Assembly: GCA_027574665.1 (NCBI GenBank)
Contig: CM050657.1
Span: forward strand, 14,024,404-14,088,403
From: Rhynochetos jubatus
Lineage: Eukaryota; Chordata; Aves; Eurypygiformes; Rhynochetidae
Direction: 5' to 3'
DNA: 64,000 bases
Below the pieces are notes generated by a model. It was not told the origin of the DNA and did not search any database. It worked only from the letters and a program-made list of their open reading frames with translations. Within the stretch, counting starts at the first letter, position 1, and each line of letters begins with the position of its first letter. Below, piece by piece: positions 8,815 through 19,550 of the stretch. Both the position numbers and the translations under genes were made by a program.

Positions 8815-11800
8815 CTAACCCTAAGTGTAACCCTAATTGTTAGGTTCCGCGGTTTCCGGCCCCGGACCCTCTGGGTTCTGGCTAATAAATGTGGGGAGGC
8901 AGCAATGTGGGTGCAGTGTTTTGCTCCTCTTGGCAGGCCTTTGCAATGCCAGCTAGCCCTGGAGCTGTGGGCTTTCTGGTTCTCCGGACGCTAACCCTAA
9001 GCGTAACCCTAATTGTTAGGGTGCGCGGTTTCCGGCCCCGGCCCCTGTGGGTTCTGGCTAGGGAAGGTGGGGAGGCAGCAATGTGGGTGCAGTGTTTTGC
9101 TCCTCTTGGCAGGCCTTTGCAATGCCAGCTAGCCCTGGAGCTGTGGGCTTTGTGGTTCTCCGGACGCTAACCCTAAGCGTAACCCTAATTGTTAGCGTCC
9201 ACGATTTCCGGCCCCGGCCCCTGTGGGTTCTGGCTAATACAGGTGGGGAGGCAGCAATGTGGGTGCAGTGTTTTGCTCCTCTTGGCAGGCCTTTGCAATG
9301 CCAGCTAGCCCTGGAGCTGTGGGCTTTCTGGTTCTCCGGACGCTAACCCTAAGCGTAACCCTAATTGTTAGGGTGCGCGGTTTCCGGCCCCGGCCCCTGT
9401 GGGTTCTGGCTAATAAAGGTGGGGAGGCAGCAATGTGGGTGCAGTGTTTTGCTCCTCTTGGCAGGCCTTTGCAATGCCAGCTAGCCCTGGAGCTGTGGGC
9501 TTTCTGGTTCTCCGGACGCTAACCCTAAGCGTAACCCTAATTGTTAGGGTGCTCGGTTTCCGGCCCTGGCCCCTCTGGGTTCTGGCTAATAAAGGTGGGG
9601 AGGCAGCAATGTGGGTGCAGTGTTTTGCTCCTCTTGGCAGGCCTTTGCAATGCCAGCTAGCCCTGGAGCTGTGGGCTTTCTGGTTCTCCGGACGCTAACC
9701 CTAAGCGTAACCCTAATTGTTAGGGTGCGCGGTTTCCGGCCCTGGCCCCTCTGGGTTCTGGCTAGGGAAGGTGGGGAGGCAGCAATGTGGGTGCAGTGTT
9801 TTGCTCCTCTTGGCAGGCCTTTGCAATGCCAGCTAGCCCTGGAGCTGTGGGCTTTGTGGTTCTCCGGACGCTAACCCTAAGCGTAACCCTAATTGTTAGG
9901 GTGCGCGGTTTCCGGCCCCGGCCCCTGTGGGTTCTGGCTAGGGAAGGTGGGGAGGCAGCAATGTGGGTGCAGTGTTTTGCTCCTCTTGGCAGGCCTTTGC
10001 AATGCCAGCTAGCCCTGGAGCTGTGGGCTTTCTGGTTCTCCGGACGCTAACCCTAAGCGTAACCCTAATTGTTAGGGTGCGCGGTTTCCGGCCCTGGCCC
10101 CTCTGGGTTCTGGCTAGGGAAGGTGGGGAGGCAGCAATGTGGGTGCAGTGTTTTGCTCCTCTTGGCAGGCCTTTGCAATGCCAGCTAGCCCTGGAGCTGT
10201 GGGCTTTGTGGTTCTCCAGACGCTAACCCTAAGCGTAACCCTAATTGTTAGGGTGCGCGGTTTCCGGCCCTGGCCCCTGTGGGTTCTGGCTAGGGAAGGT
10301 GGGGAGGCAGCAATGTGGGTGCAGTGTTTTGCTCCTCTTGGCAGGCCTTTGCAATGCCAGCTAGCCCTGGAGCTGTGGGCTTTCTGGTTCTCCGGACGCT
10401 AACCCTAAGCGTAACCCTAATATTTGACGTGCGCGGTTTCCGTCCCCGGCCCCTGTGGGTTCTGGCTAGGAAAGGTGGGGAGGCAGCAATGTGGGTGCAG
10501 TGTTTTGCTCCTCTTGGCAGGCCTTTGCAATGCCAGCTAGCCCTGGAGCTGTGGGCTTTCTGGTTCTCCGGACGCTAACCCTAAGCGTAACCCTAATATT
10601 TGACGTGCGCGGTTTCCGGCCCCGGCCCCTGTGGGTTCTGGCTAGGGAAGGTGGGGAGGCAGCAATGTGGGTGCAGTGTTTTGCTCCTCTTGGCAGGCCT
10701 TTGCAATGCCAGCTAGCCCTGGAGCTGTGGGCTTTCTGGTTCTCCGGATGCTAACCCTAGGCGTAACCCTAATTGTTAGGGTGCGCGGTTTCCATCCCCG
10801 GCCCCTGTGGGTTCTGGCTAGGGAAGGTGGGGAGGCAGCAATGTGGGTGCAGTGTTTTGCTCCTCTTGGCAGGCCTTTGCAATGCCAGCTAGCCCTGGAG
10901 CTGTGGGCTTTCTGGTTCTCCGGATGCTAACCCTAGGCGTAACCCTAATTGTTAGGGTGCGCGGTTTCCGGCCCCGGCCCCTCTGGGTTCTGGCTAATAA
11001 AGGTGGGGAGGTAGCAATGTGGGTGCAGTGTTTTGCTCCTCTTGGCAGGCCTTTGCAATGCCAGCTAGCCCTGGAGCTGTGGGCTTTCTGGTTCTCCGGA
11101 CGCTAACCCTAAGCGTAACCCTAATTGTTAGGGTGCGCGGTTTCCGGCCCCGGCCCCTGTGGGTTCTGGCTAGGAAAGGTGGGGAGGCAGCAATGTGGGT
11201 GCAGTGTTTTGCTCCTCTTGGCAGGCCTTTGCAATGCCAGCTAGCCCTGGAGCTGTGGGCTTTCTGGTTCTCCGGAGGCTAACCCTAAGCGTAACCCTAA
11301 TTGTTAGGGTGCGCGGTTTCCGGCCCCGGCCCCTGTGGGTTCTGGCTAGGAAAGGTGGGGAGGCAGCAATGTGGGTGCAGTGTTTTGCTGCTCTTGGCAG
11401 GCCTTTGCAATGCCAGCTAGCCCTGGAGCTGTGGGCTTTCTGGTTCTCCGGACGCTAACCCTAGGCGTAACCCTAATATTTGACGTGCGCGGTTTCCGTC
11501 CCCGGCCCCTGTGGGTTCTGGCTAGGAAAGGTGGGGAGGCAGCAATGTGGGTGCAGTGTTTTGCTCCTCTTGGCAGGCCTTTGCAATGCCAGCTAGCCCT
11601 GGAGCTGTGGGCTTTCTGGTTCTCCGGACGCTAACCCTAAGCGTAACCCTAATTGTTAGGGTGCGCGGTTTCCGGCCCCGGCCCCTGTGGGTTCTGGCTA
11701 TGGAAGGTGGGGATGCAGCAATGTGGGTGCAGTGTTTTGCTCCTCTTGGCAGGCCTTTGCAATGCCAGCTAGCCCTGGAGCTGTGGGCTTTCTGGTTCTC

Positions 11801-11982
11801 CGGACGCTAACCCTAAGCGTAACCCTAATTGTTAGGGTGCGCGGTTTCCGGCCCCGGCCCCTCTGGGTTCTGGCTAGGGAAGGTGGGGAGGCAGCAATGT
11901 GGGTGCAGTGTTTTGCTCCTCTTGGCAGGCCTTTGCAATGCCAGCTAGCCCTGGAGCTGTGGGCTTTCTGGTTCTCTGGACG
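8815..11982 (+). repeat. Higher-order block D3, copy 1 (18 monomers)
   Basis: Markers in order: AAGTGTAACC with GTTAGGTTCCGCGG and TAATAAATGTGG (8815); AGCGTCCACGATTTCC (9167); GGATGCTAACCCTAGGCG (10751, 10927); GGAGGCTAACC (11279); CTAGGCG class B (11455); TATGGAAGG with GGGGATGCAG (11631). All recur 3,520 bp later. The unit at 10223 has no partner in copy 2. Confidence 0.85.
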
Positions 11983-12334
11983 CTAACCCTAAGCGTAACC
12001 CTAATTGTTAGGGTGCGCGGTTTCCGTCCCCGGCCCCTGTGGGTTCTGGCTAGGGAAGGTGGGGAGGCAGCAATGTGGGTGCAGTGTTTTGCTCCTCTTG
12101 GCAGGCCTTTGCAATGCCAGCTAGCCCTGGAGCTGTGGGCTTTCTGGTTCTCCGGACGCTAACCCTAAGCGTAACCCTAATTGTTAGGGTGCGCGGTTTC
12201 CGGCCCCGGCCCCTCTGGGTTCTGGCTAGGGAAGGTGGGGAGGCAGCAATGTGGGTGCAGTGTTTTGCTCCTCTTGGCAGGCCTTTGCAATGCCAGCTAG
12301 CCCTGGAGCTGTGGGCTTTCTGGTTCTCCGGACG

Positions 12335-15300
12335 CTAACCCTAAGTGTAACCCTAATTGTTAGGTTCCGCGGTTTCCGGCCCCGGACCCTCTGGGTTCTG
12401 GCTAATAAATGTGGGGAGGCAGCAATGTGGGTGCAGTGTTTTGCTCCTCTTGGCAGGCCTTTGCAATGCCAGCTAGCCCTGGAGCTGTGGGCTTTCTGGT
12501 TCTCCGGACGCTAACCCTAAGCGTAACCCTAATTGTTAGGGTGCGCGGTTTCCGGCCCCGGCCCCTGTGGGTTCTGGCTAGGGAAGGTGGGGAGGCAGCA
12601 ATGTGGGTGCAGTGTTTTGCTCCTCTTGGCAGGCCTTTGCAATGCCAGCTAGCCCTGGAGCTGTGGGCTTTGTGGTTCTCCGGACGCTAACCCTAAGCGT
12701 AACCCTAATTGTTAGCGTCCGCGATTTCCGGCCCCGGCCCCTGTGGGTTCTGGCTAATACAGGTGGGGAGGCAGCAATGTGGGTGCAGTGTTTTGCTCCT
12801 CTTGGCAGGCCTTTGCAATGCCAGCTAGCCCTGGAGCTGTGGGCTTTGTGGTTCTCCGGACGCTAACCCTAAGCGTAACCCTAATTGTTAGGGTGCGCGG
12901 TTTCCGGCCCCGTCCCCTCTGGGTTCTGGCTAATAAAGGTGGGGAGGCAGCAATGTGGGTGCAGTGTTTTGCTCCTCTTGGCAGGCCTTTGCAATGCCAG
13001 CTAGCCCTGGAGCTGTGGGCTTTCTGGTTCTCCGGACGCTAACCCTAACCCTAACCCTAATATTTGACGTGCGCGGTTTCCGGCCCCGGCCCCTCTGGAT
13101 TCTGGCTAATAAAGGTGGGGAGGCAGCAATGTGGGTGCAGTGTTTTGCTGCTCTTGGCAGGCCTTTGCAATGCCAGCTAGCCCTGGAGCTGTGGGCTTTC
13201 TGGTTCTCCGGACGCTAACCCTAAGCGTAACCCTAATTGTTAGGGTGCGCGGTTTCCGGCCCTGGCCCCTCTGGGTTCTGGCTAATAAAGGTGGGGAGGC
13301 AGCAATGTGGGTGCAGTGTTTTGCTCCTCTTGGCAGGCCTTTGCAATGCCAGCTAGCCCTGGAGCTGTGGGCTTTCTGGTTCTCCGGACGCTAACCCTAA
13401 GCGTAACCCTAATTGTTAGGGTGCGCGGTTTCCGGCCCTGGCCCCTCTGGGTTCTGGCTAGGGAAGGTGGGGAGGCAGCAATGTGGGTGCAGTGTTTTGC
13501 TGCTCTTGGCAGGCCTTTGCAATGCCAGCTAGCCCTGGAGCTGTGGGCTTTCTGGTTCTCCGGACGCTAACCCTAAGCGTAACCCTAATTGTTAGCGTCC
13601 GCGGTTTCCGGCCCCGGCCCCTGTGGGTTCTGGCTAGGGAAGGTGGGGAGGCAGCAATGTGGGTGCAGTGTTTTGCTCCTCTTGGCAGGCCTTTGCAATG
13701 CCAGCTAGCCCTGGAGCTGTGGGCTTTCTGGTTCTCCGGACGCTAACCCTAAGCGTAACCCTAATTGTTAGGGTGCGCGGTTTCCGGCCCTGGCCCCTCT
13801 GGGTTCTGGCTAGGGAAGGTGGGGAGGCAGCAATGTGGGTGCAGTGTTTTGCTCCTCTTGGCAGGCCTTTGCAATGCCAGCTAGCCCTGGAGCTGTGGGC
13901 TTTCTGGTTCTCCGGACGCTAACCCTAAGCGTAACCCTAATATTTGACGTGCGCAGTTTCCGTCCCCGGCCCCTGTGGGTTCTGGCTAGGAAAGGTGGGG
14001 AGGCAGCAATGTGGGTGCAGTGTTTTGCTCCTCTTGGCAGGCCTTTGCAATGCCAGCTAGCCCTGGAGCTGTGGGCTTTCTGGTTCTCCGGACGCTAACC
14101 CTAAGCGTAACCCTAATTGTTAGGGTGCGCGGTTTCCGGCCCCGGCCCCTGTGGGTTCTGGCTAGGGAAGGTGGGGAGGCAGCAATGTGGGTGCAGTGTT
14201 TTGCTCCTCTTGGCAGGCCTTTGCAATGCCAGCTAGCCCTGGAGCTGTGGGCTTTCTGGTTCTCCGGATGCTAACCCTAGGCGTAACCCTAATTGTTAGG
14301 GTGCGCGGTTTCCATCCCCGGCCCCTGTGGGTTCTGGCTAGGGAAGGTGGGGAGGCAGCAATGTGGGTGCAGTGTTTTGCTCCTCTTGGCAGGCCTTTGC
14401 AATGCCAGCTAGCCCTGGAGCTGTGGGCTTTCTGGTTCTCCGGATGCTAACCCTAGGCGTAACCCTAATTGTTAGGGTGCGCGGTTTCCGTCCCCGGCCC
14501 CTCTGGGTTCTGGCTAATAAAGGTGGGGAGGCAGCAATGTGGGTGCAGTGTTTTGCTCCTCTTGGCAGGCCTTTGCAATGCCAGCTAGCCCTGGAGCTGT
14601 GGGCTTTCTGGTTCTCCGGACGCTAACCCTAAGCGTAACCCTAATTGTTAGGGTGCGCGGTTTCCGGCCCCGGCCCCTGTGGGTTCTGGCTAGGAAAGGT
14701 GGGGAGGCAGCAATGTGGGTGCAGTGTTTTGCTCCTCTTGGCAGGCCTTTGCAATGCCAGCTAGCCCTGGAGCTGTGGGCTTTCTGGTTCTCCGGAGGCT
14801 AACCCTAAGCGTAACCCTAATTGTTAGGGTGCGCGGTTTCCGGCCCCGGCCCCTGTGGGTTCTGGCTAGGAAAGGTGGGGAGGCAGCAATGTGGGTGCAG
14901 TGTTTTGCTGCTCTTGGCAGGCCTTTGCAATGCCAGCTAGCCCTGGAGCTGTGGGCTTTCTGGTTCTCCGGACGCTAACCCTAGGCGTAACCCTAATATT
15001 TGACGTGCGCGGTTTCCGTCCCCGGCCCCTGTGGGTTCTGGCTAGGAAAGGTGGGGAGGCAGCAATGTGGGTGCAGTGTTTTGCTCCTCTTGGCAGGCCT
15101 TTGCAATGCCAGCTAGCCCTGGAGCTGTGGGCTTTCTGGTTCTCCGGACGCTAACCCTAAGCGTAACCCTAATTGTTAGGGTGCGCGGTTTCCGGCCCCG
15201 GCCCCTGTGGGTTCTGGCTATGGAAGGTGGGGATGCAGCAATGTGGGTGCAGTGTTTTGCTCCTCTTGGCAGGCCTTTGCAATGCCAGCTAGCCCTGGAG

Positions 15301-15502
15301 CTGTGGGCTTTGTGGTTCTCCGGACGCTAACCCTAAGCGTAACCCTAATTGTTAGGGTGCGCGGTTTCCGGCCCCGGCCCCTCTGGGTTCTGGCTAGGGA
15401 AGGTGGGGAGGCAGCAATGTGGGTGCAGTGTTTTGCTCCTCTTGGCAGGCCTTTGCAATGCCAGCTAGCCCTGGAGCTGTGGGCTTTCTGGTTCTCCGGA
15501 CG
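12335..15502 (+). repeat. Higher-order block D3, copy 2 (18 monomers)
   Basis: This has the same length and order as 8815-11982, offset by 3,520 bp (20 monomers). The inner units 13215-13743 match at 3,696 bp (21 monomers) because a perfect-telomere unit at 13039 was gained and the 10223-type unit lost. The two changes cancel in total length. Confidence 0.85.
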
Positions 15503-17614
15503 CTAACCCTAAGCGTAACCCTAATATTTGACGTGCGCGGTTTCCGGCCCAGGCCCCTGTGGGTTCTGGCTAGGGAAGGTGGGGAGGCAGCAATGTGGGT
15601 GCAGTGTTTTGCTCCTCTTGGCAGGCCTTTGCAATGCCAGCTAGCCCTGGAGCTGTGGGCTTTCTGGTTCTCCGGACGCTAACCCTAAGCGTAACCCTAA
15701 TATTTGACGTGCGCGGTTTCCGGCCCCGGCCCCTCTGGGTTCTGGCTAGGGAAGGTGGGGAGGCAGCAATGTGGGTGCAGTGTTTTGCTGCTCTTGGCAG
15801 GCCTTTGCAATGCCAGCTAGCCCTGGAGCTGTGGGCTTTCTGGTTCTCCGGACGCTAACCCTAAGCGTAACCCTAATTGTTAGGGTGCGCGGTTTCCGGC
15901 CCCGGCCCCTCTGGGTTCTGGCTAGGGAAGGTGGGGAGGCAGCAATGTGGGTGCAGTGTTTTGCTGCTCTTGGCAGGCCTTTGCAATGCCAGCTAGCCCT
16001 GGAGCTGTGGGCTTTCTGGTTCTCCGGACGCTAACCCTAAGCGTAACCCTAATATTTGACGTGCGCGGTTTCCGGCCCTGGCCCCTCTGGGTTCTGGCTA
16101 GGAAAGGTGGGGAGGCAGCAATGTGGGTGCAGTGTTTTGCTCCTCTTGGCAGGCCTTTGCAATGCCAGCTAGCCCTGGAGCTGTGGGCTTTCTGGTTCTC
16201 CGGACGCTAACCCTAGGCGTAACCCTAATATTTGACGTGCGCGGTTTCCGGCCCCGGCCCCTCTGCCTTCTGGCTAGGGAAGGTGGGGAGGCAGCAATGT
16301 GGGTGCAGTGTTTTGTTCCTCTTGGCAGGCCTTTGCAATGCCAGCTAGCCCTGGAGCTGTGGGCTTTCTGGTTCTCCGGACGCTAACCCTAAGCGTAACC
16401 CTAATATTTAACGTGTGCGGTTTCCGTCCCCGGCCCCTGTGGCTTCTGGCTAGGGAAGGTGGGGAGGCAGCAATGTGGGTGCAGTGTTTTGCTCCTCTTG
16501 GCAGGCCTTTGCAATGCCAGCTAGCCCTGGAGCTGTGGGCTTTCTGGTTCTCCGGACGCTAACCCTAAGCGTAACCCTAATATTTGACGTGCGCGGTTTC
16601 CGGCCCCGGCCCCTGTGGGTTCTGGCTAGGGCAGGTGGGGAGACAGCAATGTGGGTGCAGTGTTTTGCTCCTCTTGGCAGGCCTTTGCAATGCCAGCTAG
16701 CCCTGGAGCTGTACGCTTTCTGGTTCTCCGGACGCTAACCCTAAGCGTAACCCTAATTGTTAGGGTGCGTGGTTTCTGGCCCCGGCCCATCTGGGTTCTG
16801 GCTAGGGAAGGTGGGGAGGCAGAAATGTGGGTGCAGTGTTTTGCTCCTCTTGGCAGGCCTTTGCAATGCCAGCTAGCCCTGGAGCTGTGGGCTTTCTGGT
16901 TCTCCGGACGCTAACCCTAAGCGTAACCCTAATTGTTAGGGTGCGCGGTTTCTGGCCCCGGCCTATCTGGGTTCTGGCTAGGGAAGGTGGGGAGGCAGAA
17001 ATGTGGGTGCAGTGTTTTGCTCCTCTTGGCAGGCCTTTGCAATGCCAGCTAGCCCTGGAGCTGTGGGCTTTCTGGTTCTCCGGACGCTAACCCTAAGCGT
17101 AACCCTAATATTTGACGTGCGCGGTTTCCGGCCCGGGCCCCTCTGGGTTCTGGCTAGGGAAGGTGGGGAGGCAGCAATGTGGGTGCAGTGTTTTGCTCCT
17201 CTTGGCAGGCCTTTGCAATGCCAGCTAGCCCTGGAGCTGTGGGCTTTCTGGTTCTCCGGACGCTAACCCTAAGCGTAACCCTAATTGTTAGGGTGTGCGG
17301 TTTCTGGCCCCATCCCCTCTGGGTTCCAGCTAATAAAGCTGGGGAGGCAGCAATGTGGGTGCAGTGTTTTGCTCCTCTTGGCAGGCCTTTGCAATGCCAG
17401 CTAGCCCTGGAGCTGTGGGCTTTTTGGTTCTCCGGACGCTAACCCTAAGCGTAACCCTAATTGTTAGGGTGCGCGGTTTCCGGCCCCGGCCCCTCTGGGT
17501 TCTGGCTAGGGAAGGTGGGGAGGCAGCAATGTGGGTGCAGTGTTTTGCTCCTCTTGGCAGGCCTTTGCAATGCCAGCTAGCCCTGGAGCTGTGGGCTTTC
17601 TGGTTCTCCGGACG

Positions 17615-17646
17615 CTAACCCTAACCCTAACCCTAATTGTTAGGGT
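17615..17646. repeat. Perfect (CCCTAA)3 joined to inverted TTAGGG (class A exception)
   Basis: CTAA plus three perfect hexamers run directly into TTGTTAGGGT. Only three of the 39 perfect-telomere units are class A: this one, 17967 and 36794. Confidence 0.9.
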
Positions 17647-17966
17647 GCGCGGTTTCCGGCCCCGGCCCCTCTGGGTTCTGGCTAGGGAAGGTGGGGAGGC
17701 AGCAATGTGGGTGCAGTGTTTTGCTCCTCTTGGCAGGCCTTTGCAATGCCAGCTAGCCCTGGAGCTGTGGGCTTTGTGGTTCTCCGGACGCTAACCCTAA
17801 GCGTAACCCTAATTGTTAGGGTGCGCGGTTTCCGCCCCCGGCCCCTGTGGGTTCTGGCTAGGGAAGGTGGGGAGGCAGCAATGTGGGTGCAGTGTTTTGC
17901 TCCTCTTGGCAGGCCTTTGCAATGCCAGCTAGCCCTGGAGCTGTGGGCTTTCTGGTTCTCCGGACG

Positions 17967-17998
17967 CTAACCCTAACCCTAACCCTAATTGTTAGGGT
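17967..17998. repeat. Perfect (CCCTAA)3 joined to inverted TTAGGG, second copy
   Basis: Same structure as 17615-17646, exactly 352 bp (two monomers) to the right. It is most simply explained by duplication of a dimer. Confidence 0.9.
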
Positions 17999-18318
17999 GC
18001 GCGGTTTCCGGCCCCGGCCCCTCTGGGTTCTGGCTAGGGAAGGTGGGGAGGCAGCAATGTGGGTGCAGTGTTTTGCTCCTCTTGGCAGGCCTTTGCAATG
18101 CCAGCTAGCCCTGGAGCTGTGGGCTTTGTGGTTCTCCGGACGCTAACCCTAAGCGTAACCCTAATATTTGACGTGCGCGGTTTCCGGCCCCGGCCCCTCT
18201 GCGTTCTGGCTAGGGAAGGTGGGGAGGCAGCAATGTGGGTGCAGTGTTTTGCTGCTCTTGGCAGGCCTTTGCAATGCCAGCTAGCCCTGGAGCTGTGGGC
18301 TTTCTGGTTCTCCGGACG

Positions 18319-19550
18319 CTAACCCTAAGCGTAACCCTAATTGTTAGGGTGCGCGGTTTCCGGCCCCGGCCCCTCTGGGTTCTGGCTAGGAAAGGTGGGG
18401 AGGCAGCAATGTGGGTGCAGTGTTTTGCTGCTCTTGGCAGGCCTTTGCAATGCCAGCTAGCCCTGGAGCTGTGGGCTTTCTGGTTCTCCGGACGCTAACC
18501 CTAACCCTAACCCTAATATTTGACGTGCGCAGTTTCCGGCCCCGGCCCCTGTGGGTTCTGGCTAATAAAGCTGGGGAGGCAGCAATGTGGGTGCAGTGTT
18601 TTGCTGCTCTTGGCAGGCCTTTGCAATGCCAGCTAGCCCTGGAGCTGTGGGCTTTCTGGTTCTCCGGACGCTAACCCTAAGCGTAACCCTAATATTTGAC
18701 GTGCGCGGTTTCCGGCCCCGGCCCCTCTGGATTCTGGCTAATAAAGGTGGGAATGCAGCAATGTGGGTGCAGTGTTTTGCTCCTCTTGGCAGGCCTTTGC
18801 AATGCCAGCTAGCCCTGGAGCTGTGGGCTTTCTGGTTCTCCGGACGCTAACCCTAAGCGTAACCCTACTTGTTAGGGTGCGCGGTTTCCGGCCCCGGCCC
18901 CTCTGGGTTCTGGCTAGGGAAGGTGGGGAGGCAGCAATGTGGGTGCAGTGTTTTGCTCCTCTTGGCAGGCCTTTGCAATGCCAGCTAGCCCTGGAGCTGT
19001 GGGCTTTCTGGTTCTCCGGACGCTAACCCTAAGTGTAACCCTAATTGTTAGGTTCCGCGGTTTCCGGCCCCGGACCCTCTGGGTTCTGGCTAATAAATGT
19101 GGGGAGGCAGCAATGTGGGTGCAGTGTTTTGCTCCTCTTGGCAGGCCTTTGCAATGCCAGCTAGCCCTGGAGCTGTGGGCTTTGTGGTTCTCCGGACGCT
19201 AACCCTAAGCGTAACCCTAATTGTTAGGGTGCGCGGTTTCCGGCCCCGGCCCCTGTGGGTTCTGGCTAGGGAAGGTGGGGAGGCAGCAATGTGGGTGCAG
19301 TGTTTTGCTCCTCTTGGCAGGCCTTTGCAATGCCAGCTAGCCCTGGAGCTGTGGGCTTTGTGGTTCTCCGGACGCTAACCCTAAGCGTAACCCTAATTGT
19401 TAGCGTCCGCGGTTTCCGGCCCCGGCCCCTGTGGGTTCTGGCTAATACAGGTGGGGAGGCAGCAATGTGGGTGCAGTGTTTTGCTCCTCTTGGCAGGCCT
19501 TTGCAATGCCAGCTAGCCCTGGAGCTGTGGGCTTTCTGGTTCTCCGGACG
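18319..19550 (+). repeat. HOR D4 leader segment, copy 1 (7 monomers)
   Basis: Markers: TAGGAAAGG with CTGCTC (18319); perfect telomere with GCGCAGTTTCC (18495); GGTGGGAATGCAG (18671); CCCTACTTG (18847); TAGGTTCCGCGG (19023); TAGCGTCCGCGG with TAATACAGG (19375). The segment recurs at 25345-26576, offset by 7,026 bp, with one unit (19199) lost and one perfect-telomere unit (26049) gained. Confidence 0.8.

Larger units (their letters stand above)
15503..18318 (+). repeat. Class B-rich stretch, 16 monomers
   Basis: Half of these units are class B (15503, 15679, 16031, 16207, 16383, 16559, 17087, 18143), against about a quarter over the window. Units 16735 and 16911 share GGCAGAAATGTG. Units 17439-17790 and 17791-18142 form a 352-bp dimer duplication, each ending in a perfect-telomere class A unit (17615, 17967). 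Confidence 0.8.
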
